Positions 33,165-41,305 of a DNA stretch of 64,000 nucleotides are shown here, in pieces (the first letter of the stretch is position 1; the number at the start of each line of letters is the position of its first letter). Below the pieces are notes generated by a model. The model worked only from the letters and a program-made list of their open reading frames with translations, did no database searches and had not been told where the DNA came from. The stretch is from Alphaproteobacteria bacterium UBA1301 (GTDB lineage Bacteria > Pseudomonadota > Alphaproteobacteria > Micropepsales > Micropepsaceae). The position numbers and the translations under genes were made by a program. Where the stretch lies: NCBI GenBank assembly GCA_002307725.1, contig DBUB01000017.1:1-64000 (forward strand), given 5' to 3'.

Positions 33165-35432
33165 CTATGGCTTGACGATTGACGCCTCTACGGGTGTCGC
33201 TCCTGTCAACACATTGTCGACTGCCGAATGACCGACCGCGATCCGGTAGATTCCGGCCTTAATCCGCCATCCGGGGGCGTTGGTATCGAAGCCAGCGAGG
33301 AGCTGCGGATCAGCTCTTACGCTCACATGCTGAGTCTGACCGGGTGCCAACTGGACTTTTGAGAACCCTATCAAACGCAACAGAGATACATCGGCGGCCG
33401 ACGTGAGATAGACCTGAGGCACATCCGTGCCGGCCACGCTGCCGGTGTTTGTCACGTCGAAGCTAACCGTGAGTGTGCTGCCTCCTTCCACAGTCAGATC
33501 TTGGTACTTGAATGTTGTGTAAGACAGGCCGAAGCCGAACGGGAATAGCGGCTTCAGCTTCTTCTTGGCGAACCAGCGGTAGCCGACATCCGAGCCTTCC
33601 GTATAGACCACGTCGATCGGTTTGATGGATGCCGGCGAGGCTCCGACGACAAACTGCTGCTCAGGCGCATCGAGCCCCGGAATGATCGGCCGCGGGTTCT
33701 GGTCGAGGCCTTTCGGGAACGTGACTGGCAGCCGCCCTGATGGGTTGATCTTCCCGAACAAAACGTTGGCGATCGCCTCACCGCCGCGAGCGCCGGGATA
33801 CCACGCCTCGACAACGGCGCCGACCTTGTCTAGCCACGGCATCAGCACCGGCCCGCCGGTTTCGAGGACAACGATAGTCTTGCGATTGGCGGTGCCGACC
33901 GCAGCGATGAGGTCATCCTGACGGTCGGGGAGCGTCAAGTCCGGGCTGTCGGCACCTTCCGTCATCCATTTGACGCCGAAGACGATCACAACATCTGCCC
34001 ACTTGGCCAGCTTCTCCGCCGACGCCGTGTACCGGCCGTCGTCGAAGCGGACCTCCGCGCCGGGCGCCAGCGCCTTGATCGCTTTCATCGGCGACGACGG
34101 ATGCACGACCATATTGCTCATAAAGGCCATGTCGTTGCCGCCCATCGGAACGGTCAACGCGTTTTCGGGTATGACTTGCGACGAGCCGCCGCCGGAAATC
34201 ACGCCGTTGGCGGCATATCCGCCGATGATGGCGATGCGCTTGGCACCGGCGGCAAGCGGCAGGAGGGCTTTATCGTTCTTGATCAGGACGATTCCCTGTT
34301 CGGCGCTGCGCAGGGCGACTTCGCCGCTGGCTTTGACGTCGATCGGACTGCGCACGGGCGGATTGTCGAACGCGCCGACCTCGAACATCGCGCGGACGAT
34401 CCGGCCCGCCATGTCGGTAAGCCGGGCTTCCGGAAACGCCCCCTTGGCAAGCTCCGCCTTGAGAATATCGCCGAAGAATGGCTTGAAATCGAAGCTCGCG
34501 GCCGCCTGCTGGTCGAGGCCGGCATTGGCATATGATACGTTGTGGACAGCGCCCCAATCGGACATCACAAATCCTGGCCAGGCCCAGTCGCGCTTCAGAA
34601 TATCGCTCAACAGGTGCTTGTTGCCGCAACCGTATTCGCCATTGATGAGGTTATAGGAGCACATCACCGAGCCGGGCCGGCCTTTCTCGATAGCGATCTC
34701 GAAGGCGAGCAGATCGGACTCGCGCATCGCGGCTTCGTCGATCACCGCATTGGCCCAGTTTCGCGCGGTTTCTTGGTCATTGATCGCGTAATGTTTGATG
34801 GTAGAGATGACGTGCTGATCCTGGATGCCCCGGATCGATGCGCCGTCGAGCTCGCCGGCCAGCAGCGGATCTTCGCCGAGGTATTCGAAATTGCGTCCAT
34901 TGCGCGGGTCGCGCGCAAGGTTGACGCCGCCTGCGAGAAGGACATTGAAGCCCTGGCGCCAGGCTTCCTGACCGATCATCGCTCCGCCATCATAGGCGAC
35001 CGTGGGATTGAAGCTCGCGGCCGTCGCAAGGCCGGACGGCAGAGGGGTAGCATAAGCGTTGGGCCGGACGTTTCCCGGATTTGCTATGCCCAGGCTGGCA
35101 TCGGTTTCCTGCAGTGCCGGAATGCCCAACCGCGGAATGCCGGGAACGTAGCCGGCCGAACCAACCGCCTCTGCCGGCTTGGCAACGTTGAAGAAGGGAA
35201 AGCCGGCATAGCCCTTAATAAGAGTGAGCTTCTCGTCCTGAGTCATTTCCTTCAGCAGAAGATTGGCGCGGTCCTGCGCTGGCAAGGCTTTGTTCATCCA
35301 GGGTTTGGCAGTCTCGGCCGGCGCTGCTGCAGGCTCGGTGCGGTTTTGCTTTGCGGGAGCGGGAGCGGTCGATAGCACCAGTGCGGCCACGAGGGCGAGA
35401 GTGCTTGTGCCGCGGAGAAAGGCCGGCTTCAT
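33165..35432 (-). CDS. GH3 beta-glycosidase, secreted
   Basis: A 755-residue GH3 enzyme with a signal peptide (LALVAALVLSTAPAPA). The nucleophile is Asp292 in VMSDWGAVH. KHYAINDQE and the MCSYNLINGEYGC loop are family marks. The second domain (from about residue 395) and a C-terminal fibronectin-III-like domain (from about 650) follow, the usual three-domain GH3 layout. ATG 35432 has AGAGGAAAC upstream. It should trim glucose or xylose from oligosaccharides made by the GH5 enzyme. A perfect GACAACGTTGTC palindrome lies 67 bases before the start, next to a TTATAG -10-like element, so repression by the LacI pair is likely. Confidence 0.92.
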   Translation of the reverse strand: MKPAFLRGTSTLALVAALVLSTAPAPAKQNRTEPAAAPAETAKPWMNKALPAQDRANLLLKEMTQDEKLTLIKGYAGFPFFNVAKPAEAVGSAGYVPGIPRLGIPALQETDASLGIANPGNVRPNAYATPLPSGLATAASFNPTVAYDGGAMIGQEAWRQGFNVLLAGGVNLARDPRNGRNFEYLGEDPLLAGELDGASIRGIQDQHVISTIKHYAINDQETARNWANAVIDEAAMRESDLLAFEIAIEKGRPGSVMCSYNLINGEYGCGNKHLLSDILKRDWAWPGFVMSDWGAVHNVSYANAGLDQQAAASFDFKPFFGDILKAELAKGAFPEARLTDMAGRIVRAMFEVGAFDNPPVRSPIDVKASGEVALRSAEQGIVLIKNDKALLPLAAGAKRIAIIGGYAANGVISGGGSSQVIPENALTVPMGGNDMAFMSNMVVHPSSPMKAIKALAPGAEVRFDDGRYTASAEKLAKWADVVIVFGVKWMTEGADSPDLTLPDRQDDLIAAVGTANRKTIVVLETGGPVLMPWLDKVGAVVEAWYPGARGGEAIANVLFGKINPSGRLPVTFPKGLDQNPRPIIPGLDAPEQQFVVGASPASIKPIDVVYTEGSDVGYRWFAKKKLKPLFPFGFGLSYTTFKYQDLTVEGGSTLTVSFDVTNTGSVAGTDVPQVYLTSAADVSLLRLIGFSKVQLAPGQTQHVSVRADPQLLAGFDTNAPGWRIKAGIYRIAVGHSAVDNVLTGATPVEASIVKP

Positions 35433-35498
35433 GTTGTTTCCTCTATAATATGTTGCGTTGTGTTCTGGAACCTGCAGTCGCTATTCTAACCCTCTTGA

Positions 35499-35510
35499 GA
35501 CAACGTTGTC
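35499..35510. promoter_or_regulatory. Putative LacI-family operator, copy 2
   Basis: GACAACGTTGTC, a perfect 12-base palindrome. On the minus strand it lies directly after TTATA, at the probable -10 of the GH3 gene. Confidence 0.65.
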
Positions 35511-35757
35511 TATAATGGGTATTTGGCGGCGAATCGCAGGCTGGCCGTGACGCTGGTGCAAGGTCCAAAACGCGCCGCGGAACGCCCGCTGCATTTGTAA
35601 AGCGCCAATACGATGTTCGGATCAAGAATGGTTGCGTACGATTGGTAGCGTTATCTGCACGAGCATGCGCCTTATTCGGACAACGCAGGTCTCAAAACCG
35701 TGGCAGGATTGCCTCACAGCGATTTTGTCGAGCGCTATTATCTCAGTTTTGTAGATT

Positions 35758-35769
35758 TCCAACGTTGTC
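35758..35769. promoter_or_regulatory. Putative LacI-family operator, copy 3
   Basis: TCCAACGTTGTC, 10 of 12 bases of the consensus. It is 23 bases centre to centre from copy 4, about two helical turns, allowing side-by-side binding. Confidence 0.55.
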
Positions 35770-35780
35770 TTTGTTATACA

Positions 35781-35792
35781 GACAACGTTATC
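35781..35792. promoter_or_regulatory. Putative LacI-family operator, copy 4
   Basis: GACAACGTTATC, 11 of 12 bases of the consensus. It follows TTATACA on the plus strand, the same promoter-operator arrangement as copy 2, and lies upstream of the TonB receptor. Confidence 0.6.
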
Positions 35793-36010
35793 CTCAGTGC
35801 TGGGAGGACAGAACGTCAAAAAACAAAACCAGCTAAGGGCAGGAAACAACATCGCGATGCGAACCGGCGGCCGTTGGTTGATCTAGCAGGGCGGTCTCCC
35901 AGCATTCTCAGGCGGCAACGGTGCGTAAGCACCGCGCCTTCGTGCGCATCGCGGCAACCAACCACGACCGGGGATGCCCGGCATCGTGCGAAGGAAGGGG
36001 AGCTATAAAA

Positions 36011-38971
36011 ATGAGAAATAGGACTACATGCTACGCGGCTTCTGTGTCCGTGATGGCGTTGGCCGCTGCTTGTTGTACATCCACGAGCCAAGCATTCGCA
36101 CAAGATACACTCGAAACTGTCGTCGTGACCGGAACCAGGACCGGCACCAACATCGCTGATGTTGCGCCGGTCGGTACCGAATCCATTGTGATAGATCGCG
36201 AGAAGATCCTGTCCACCGGCTTGGTCAATTCGGTCGATGTTGTTCGCACGCTGCCGCAGGTCCAGACCTTGGACAGCTACTACGAAGGCGGCACCGGCAA
36301 CGGCTACGGCGGCAACACCACCCAAGGCAACGGCATCAATCTGCGCGGACTCGGCGCTGGCGCCACGCTGGTCCTGGTGGACGGCCGGCGTATCACCCCG
36401 ACCGGCACCGCCTACACCATGACTGAAAACAACCAGCTTCCGCTCGCCGCTCTCGATCGGATCGAGGTGCTGACCGACGGCGCCTCAGCGATCTACGGCT
36501 CCGATGCGATCAGCGGCGTGATCAACTACGTCATGCGCAAGGACTATGAGGGTCTGCAGTTTGCGCCGCGCTATACCTACGCTCATGGCTATTCCGAATG
36601 GGGTGTTGCGCTGACCGCCGGAACCTCATGGGACAGTCTCGGCGGCATCTTCGGCAAGGGCAACATCATCGTTACCTACGACTACGATCAGCGCACCAGC
36701 ATGAAGACCTCGACGCAACCCTTCCTGAAGAAGGATCTGACGCAATACGGCGGCGTAGACGACCGCTATCTGTTCGGCAGTGCCAGTTCCGCCTCCAATC
36801 CTTCCGGGGTGGGCAACATCGTGACCTATTGGTCTGGAGACTCATCATACGCAGCCTACAAAAACCCCGGTAAATCGTCCCTGACCGCGTCCGATTTGAC
36901 CGCAGCGACCAGTAACGACGATCTCAATCTGAAGGATGCGGCCGATGATTCAACCTATCTCGGCCGGTTGTGGCGCCATCAGTTCACCGCCTTCGTCAAT
37001 CAGCGGATCACCCCGAATCTAGAAGTCTATTACGAAGGCTTCCTCACCAGGCGCCAGACCACGACTTATGAGGATCACACCACCACCGCCACGCTGTATT
37101 CGGGAACGTATTATAACGGCTACAATGTAAGCACGAGTTCGACGTCGCCCTATGCGATCAAGGACAGCAGCGGCAATTATCTCGGAACGGGTTCGGGGTA
37201 CGGCACCGTGACCCAGTACATCCAACTGGACCTCGGCAGGTGGACGACGCTCAATCCCGATGAAAACTACACTGGTACTCTCGGCTTCAACGCCAAACTG
37301 CCGTTCGACTGGAACGCCACCGGCTACTTCACCAACAGCATCGATCACACCTGTGGCGTCTGCGAGTACGGCACTAACATCGATACCTACGCGTTGCAGC
37401 ACTACATCTCGACCGGCGATATCAATCCGCTAGACGGAATCTCGGACGCGGAGAAGAAATTGTTCTTGGGCGACAACTACCAATACAGCCGCAACATGGC
37501 CGACGATTTCCTGCTCAAATTCGACGGATCGCTGCCGTGGCTCAAACTACCGGGCGGCGTCGTCAAAATGGCGATCGGCGGCGAGTACACCTACAGCACC
37601 GAGCATCTGGCGAACGGCGCCAATCGTTCGACTGAATATACCGACCTCGGCATGATCAATCAAAGCCCGCGCGATTATTGCGACGACTATGCGACCACTG
37701 GGGCGTGCTGGAATGAGTTCGGATGGGACAACAAGACAAGTGCGAGCCGCGGCATCTGGGCAGGATTTGTGGAAGCGTATCTGCCGTTGATCGGCGCCGA
37801 GAATGGAATTCCGCTTGTCAAAAACTTCCTGATCGACGCGGCAGTGCGTTACGACAGTTATTCCGACGTTGGCAGCACGACCAATCCGAAAGTCGGCGCC
37901 ACCTGGGACTTGAACGACGAACTCACGGGCCGCGGTTCGTGGGGTACGTCGTTCCGCGCCCCGTCGCTGACCGATAGCAATCCCGAAGTATTTTCCTACT
38001 TCTATTTGACCGCGATAGCGGATTACACCGGCCGGACCGGCTATAACCCGTGGTATTCTTCTAGCGGCACCAATTACGCTGGCGTGCTGATCATTGGTGG
38101 CGACAGCCCGAATGTGAAGCCGGAAACCTCGGAAAACTGGTCCACCGGCATCGAGTACAAGCCGCAATGGCTGGAGGGGTTCGATCTGGCGCTGACTTAT
38201 TACAGTGTCGCCTACACCAATAAGATCGATTCTCCTAACGCCACGTCGTATCTGGCGAGTGCGGCGAGCGCCCAAGAATACAGCCAATACATCACCAAAA
38301 TCGACAATACCATTTGCACTAGCGCCGCGGACGCCGATTCCCGCATCAAGGAAGCGATTGCCTCGACATTGTACCAAGCATGGTACGATAAATCCTATGC
38401 CTGCAACATCGGTTATATCCTTGACGCCCGCACGCAAAACATCGCGGCTACCAAGCAGCGCGGCCTAGACGTTAACATCAACTATCTCTACCCGACGGAC
38501 GAGTACGGTCTGTTCACTTTCGGTCTCTACGCCTCCACCGTGCTCGACAACAAAGTGCAGTCGACCAAGGGGGGGAGTTTCATCGAGAAGATCAATGGTT
38601 ACGGTCAGCCGGTGCGCTGGAAAGGCCGGGGCACCATCGGATGGATGTATGATGGCTTCAACGTCATGTGGTTCATCAACTACATCGGCAACGGCGATCT
38701 CAATGCCGGCGGCACCACCTACGCGCTTAGCGGCACTAACGGCAGGGAACCCGCGTACATCACCGCCGATCTCAACTTGTCCTACGACCTGAGCAAGGTA
38801 GCCGGTTGGAAAGGTTTCGCGGGCACCAGGCTGTCGCTCAACGTTAGAAACGTGTTCGACATCAATCCGCCGATCAGCTTGACCTCCAGCTACACGGCAT
38901 ACGACCCTTACCGGTACAGCGGCTACGCAACGGGCCGCATCATGACGCTGCAATTGACCAAGGACTTCTAG
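36011..38971 (+). CDS. TonB-dependent receptor (glycan locus)
   Basis: A 986-residue outer-membrane receptor. ATG 36011 follows AAGGGGAG; an in-frame start at 35921 would add a non-signal stretch. The signal peptide ends near SQAFAQ, the TonB box is DTLETVVVTG, and the plug contains GINLRGLGAGATLVLVDGRR and DGASAIYGSDAISGVINYV. The barrel ends in Phe (LTKDF), as outer-membrane proteins do. It lacks the STN domain of the arabinan receptor, so control should be by the LacI pair. Neighbouring GH5, GH3 and esterase genes suggest it imports oligosaccharides from a decorated hemicellulose. The exact glycan is not known. Confidence 0.9.
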   Translation: MRNRTTCYAASVSVMALAAACCTSTSQAFAQDTLETVVVTGTRTGTNIADVAPVGTESIVIDREKILSTGLVNSVDVVRTLPQVQTLDSYYEGGTGNGYGGNTTQGNGINLRGLGAGATLVLVDGRRITPTGTAYTMTENNQLPLAALDRIEVLTDGASAIYGSDAISGVINYVMRKDYEGLQFAPRYTYAHGYSEWGVALTAGTSWDSLGGIFGKGNIIVTYDYDQRTSMKTSTQPFLKKDLTQYGGVDDRYLFGSASSASNPSGVGNIVTYWSGDSSYAAYKNPGKSSLTASDLTAATSNDDLNLKDAADDSTYLGRLWRHQFTAFVNQRITPNLEVYYEGFLTRRQTTTYEDHTTTATLYSGTYYNGYNVSTSSTSPYAIKDSSGNYLGTGSGYGTVTQYIQLDLGRWTTLNPDENYTGTLGFNAKLPFDWNATGYFTNSIDHTCGVCEYGTNIDTYALQHYISTGDINPLDGISDAEKKLFLGDNYQYSRNMADDFLLKFDGSLPWLKLPGGVVKMAIGGEYTYSTEHLANGANRSTEYTDLGMINQSPRDYCDDYATTGACWNEFGWDNKTSASRGIWAGFVEAYLPLIGAENGIPLVKNFLIDAAVRYDSYSDVGSTTNPKVGATWDLNDELTGRGSWGTSFRAPSLTDSNPEVFSYFYLTAIADYTGRTGYNPWYSSSGTNYAGVLIIGGDSPNVKPETSENWSTGIEYKPQWLEGFDLALTYYSVAYTNKIDSPNATSYLASAASAQEYSQYITKIDNTICTSAADADSRIKEAIASTLYQAWYDKSYACNIGYILDARTQNIAATKQRGLDVNINYLYPTDEYGLFTFGLYASTVLDNKVQSTKGGSFIEKINGYGQPVRWKGRGTIGWMYDGFNVMWFINYIGNGDLNAGGTTYALSGTNGREPAYITADLNLSYDLSKVAGWKGFAGTRLSLNVRNVFDINPPISLTSSYTAYDPYRYSGYATGRIMTLQLTKDF

Positions 38972-38984
38972 AGGGCGCCTATAT

Positions 38985-39018
38985 CGGTGGCCGGCTAAAC
39001 TCCGGCCACCGTCTTTTT
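38985..39018 (+). terminator. Rho-independent terminator after the TonB receptor
   Basis: A nine- to ten-base perfect stem (GGTGGCCGG / CCGGCCACC) with a seven-base loop, followed by GTCTTTTTT. It directly follows the receptor stop and should end that transcript. Confidence 0.88.
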
Positions 39019-39260
39019 TGTTCTTCAATTGGGATATGCCGGGCCTGCACGGAAATGGGCGCGGCCTTGCCGAATCGTCGCGGAACATGAGCGCCTTTTG
39101 GACGAGATTCGCGCGGACGGGACAACCGTCGGCGCCCGGTCAGCTCGCCTGGGTCCGCTACGACACGACTCGCCGGGCCACGATGCTGATCGACACGCAA
39201 TGCCGGCTGGCGGACGATCCCAATGCCGGCGAACGCCGCCTGTGGCAGGCGCTGGACTGA
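39018..39260 (+). pseudogene. C-terminal remnant of a type-B carboxylesterase
   Basis: A plus-strand frame of 80 codons reads FFNWDMPGLHG, then MSAFWTRFARTGQPSAPG, WVRYDTTRRATMLIDTQC and DPNAGERRLWQAL. The second half is the usual C-terminal end of para-nitrobenzyl-esterase/type-B carboxylesterases. The first eleven residues match a stretch that lies well upstream in such proteins, before the catalytic His, so an internal deletion is likely. No nucleophile serine or oxyanion region remains and no ribosome binding site is present. It starts inside the T-run of the receptor terminator. It is a relic of an esterase gene that once belonged to this locus. Confidence 0.6.
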
Positions 39261-39263
39261 CGC

Positions 39264-39611
39264 CTAATGTTGGATTGCCGGCTTCTCGGGCACCAAGGGC
39301 TCGATCTTCACGATCGTGCAGCGCTGCGGGCCGGCATCACCGTGAACGATCACGTCGTCATTCGCCGTAAGGCACGCCAGATCGGAACTGCTGCGGGATC
39401 GCAGCTCCAATCGCAGCTTGTTTTGCATGATCGCCGGGCAGACGCCCCGGATCGTCAGCGTGAACTTGGCGTGCGAACGGGTTTCGACCGTGATCATCGA
39501 CGGGCTGACCGGAGACCAGCTCCACATATCGTTGATGCGTAGACACGCCGTCTCGGCACTGGCCGATGCCGTGATCAGAATCAGCGATGCGAAAAAAGTC
39601 ATAGACTTCAT
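39264..39611 (-). CDS. Small secreted cysteine-containing protein (DUF6491-like)
   Basis: A 115-residue exported protein. ATG 39611 has TGAGG six bases upstream, and the sequence then opens with a clean signal peptide (TFFASLILITASASA). The frame extends further upstream but without such features. The mature part has four cysteines (ACLR, GVCPA, LACL, QRCTI), enough for two disulfides, and ends in PLVPEKPAIQH. The spacing of Cys, Trp and the RCTIVKIEPL segment recalls the DUF6491 family of small alphaproteobacterial periplasmic proteins. I hold that link loosely. Function is unknown. A palindrome with a TTATAG element at about 39890-39908 could drive it from the minus strand. Confidence 0.55.
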   Translation of the reverse strand: MKSMTFFASLILITASASAETACLRINDMWSWSPVSPSMITVETRSHAKFTLTIRGVCPAIMQNKLRLELRSRSSSDLACLTANDDVIVHGDAGPQRCTIVKIEPLVPEKPAIQH

Positions 39612-39996
39612 GACGAACCTCATAGTTTTTCCGCTGCCTGTCCGCGGCGGATCAAACCGGCCGATGTCGCCGGAAACGAACGGTATCACTTCGGTGCCTG
39701 GTCTGCTGGAGAGCCAGCGCCGCAAACGAGGCGAAATACAGTTTGGTATCGTTCGCATGAACCTGAGGCACTATCGCTTGCTGAGCCGGCGACCGCGCGC
39801 CCAACAATATTGCCGTCGCAGCCGCGGCGATGTGCCGTTTGATAGCGATTCCTCCCGCGGTCGGGCCCTTGTGGCCTAGCAACACAAGAAACAACGTTGT
39901 CTCTATAAGGAAATGTATATATTATAGACGCGCGCGACAGGTGCGTGGGAAAAGCAATAGGCGCCGCGGGATGAATGGCGCTGTCGGGAGAAAACG
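39612..39996. other. Intergenic control region between the DUF6491-like and esterase genes
   Basis: About 385 bases with no credible gene. Copy 5 of the palindrome lies near the right end (39890-39901), followed by an A/T-rich stretch with TATAAGG and TATATATTATAG. That stretch probably contains the promoter of the esterase-GH3 operon. Confidence 0.45.
39890..39901. promoter_or_regulatory. Putative LacI-family operator, copy 5
   Basis: AACAACGTTGTC, 11 of 12 bases of the consensus, 96 bases before the esterase start. A TTATAG element adjoins it on the minus strand, so it may serve either direction. Confidence 0.6.
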
Positions 39997-41187
39997 ATGA
40001 GATTGACTTCGCTTCGGCGGCTGTTGCCGCTTTGGATCGGTTTGACCGTTTTGGTGCCGCCTGCGGCCGCGCAGGTGAAGCCGCCGGCGAACATGCCGAA
40101 CGTAGAGCAGATGCGGGCGATGATGTTTCCATGCGGACAGTTCAAGTCCGTCGAGCAACTTGCGGACAGCCGTGTGACGTTCCGTCTCTGCGCCCCGAAG
40201 GCCAGCGAGGTAATGCTGACATCCTCCGACGTGCCGCAGATTCCGATGTTCCCCGGCTTGCCGCTGGTCAAAGACGACAAGGGGCTGTGGAGCGTCACTA
40301 CCACCCCCATCGCGCCGGACACCTACCGCTTCAATTTCCGGGTGGACGGCGTCCGTGTGGTCGATCCGCAAGCGATCACCTATTCGGAAGAGCGCACCGG
40401 CAACAACGGGACCTTCGAAGTCAAGGGGCCCGAAGGCGACTTCCAGACCTACAACAAAGATGTCCCGCATGGCTCGGTTGCGGTGATCAACTACTGGTCC
40501 GGTTCGCTTGGTGTTGCACGGCGGGCGCATGTCTATCTGCCGCCGGGATACGACAACAGCGGCAAGAAGTACCCGGTCCTCTACCTCGTGCACGGTGCTG
40601 GCGACAGCGATGACAGTTGGACGAGCGTAGGTCATGCCAACTTCGTCCTCGACAACCTGATTGCTTCCGGCAAGGCCGTGCCGATGATCGTGGTCATGCC
40701 GGCCGGTCATACGCCGGACCGCCCCGGTGCCGGTATGGGCAATATGCTCGTCAACACCGATTTCCGGGACGACTTCTTCAAGGAGCTGATCCCCTATGTC
40801 GAGACGCATTATCGCACCAGCAACGATCCGGCACATCGCGCCATGGCAGGGCTCTCGATGGGCGGGGCGCATACGCTGCAGAACGGCCTGCCGCATTCCG
40901 ACGTATTCCGCTACATCGGGCTGTTCAGCATCGGCCTGTTCGACGACGCGGCGCGATCCGACTACGAAGCCCGCAACGGCGCGGCGCTCGACCGCGGCGG
41001 CCGCGAGTTCAAGCTCGTTCGCTATTACATCGGCAAAGAAGATTTTCTCTACGCTACGGCTGAACCGACCAAGGCGCTGCTCGAAAAGCACGGCATCAAG
41101 GTCGACTATGTCGAGAGCTCGGGCGCCCATACTTGGATCAACTGGCGGCGCTACCTGAACGACTTCGTACCGTATCTGTTCAAATAG
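39997..41187 (+). CDS. Secreted CE1-type esterase with N-terminal immunoglobulin-like domain
   Basis: A 396-residue exported esterase. ATG 39997 follows GGGAGAAAACG. After the signal peptide (LPLWIGLTVLVPPAAAQ) there is a CBM48/Ig-like domain (about 50-140, FRLCAPKASEVMLTS to DTYRFNFRVDG). A CE1/esterase-D alpha/beta hydrolase follows: VYLPPGYDNSGKKYPVLYLVHGAG, nucleophile Ser287 in AGLSMGGAH, and His378 in GAHTWINW. Enzymes of this build remove ferulate or acetate from xylan side chains. It is followed 118 bases later by a GH3 gene on the same strand, and a copy of the shared palindrome precedes it, so it belongs to the LacI-type regulon. Confidence 0.9.
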   Translation: MRLTSLRRLLPLWIGLTVLVPPAAAQVKPPANMPNVEQMRAMMFPCGQFKSVEQLADSRVTFRLCAPKASEVMLTSSDVPQIPMFPGLPLVKDDKGLWSVTTTPIAPDTYRFNFRVDGVRVVDPQAITYSEERTGNNGTFEVKGPEGDFQTYNKDVPHGSVAVINYWSGSLGVARRAHVYLPPGYDNSGKKYPVLYLVHGAGDSDDSWTSVGHANFVLDNLIASGKAVPMIVVMPAGHTPDRPGAGMGNMLVNTDFRDDFFKELIPYVETHYRTSNDPAHRAMAGLSMGGAHTLQNGLPHSDVFRYIGLFSIGLFDDAARSDYEARNGAALDRGGREFKLVRYYIGKEDFLYATAEPTKALLEKHGIKVDYVESSGAHTWINWRRYLNDFVPYLFK

Positions 41188-41305
41188 CATTTGCCGCGGT
41201 GCCGCGGGCCGGACTCGCCTCCCAGCGGGTACGGTCCGCGCCCCGGAAGAACAACAAGGCCTGGCCTCGCACGCGTTGGCACCGGCAATAATTCAGGAGA
41301 GGAAT

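Larger units (their letters stand above)
35433..36010. promoter_or_regulatory. Divergent control region between GH3 and TonB-receptor genes
   Basis: About 580 bases with no gene. It holds three copies of the LacI-type palindrome: one near the GH3 start and two 23 bases apart on the receptor side. Between those two is TTATACA, a plausible -10 element, so bound repressor would cover the promoter. Small open frames in this stretch have no protein-like content. Confidence 0.55.
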
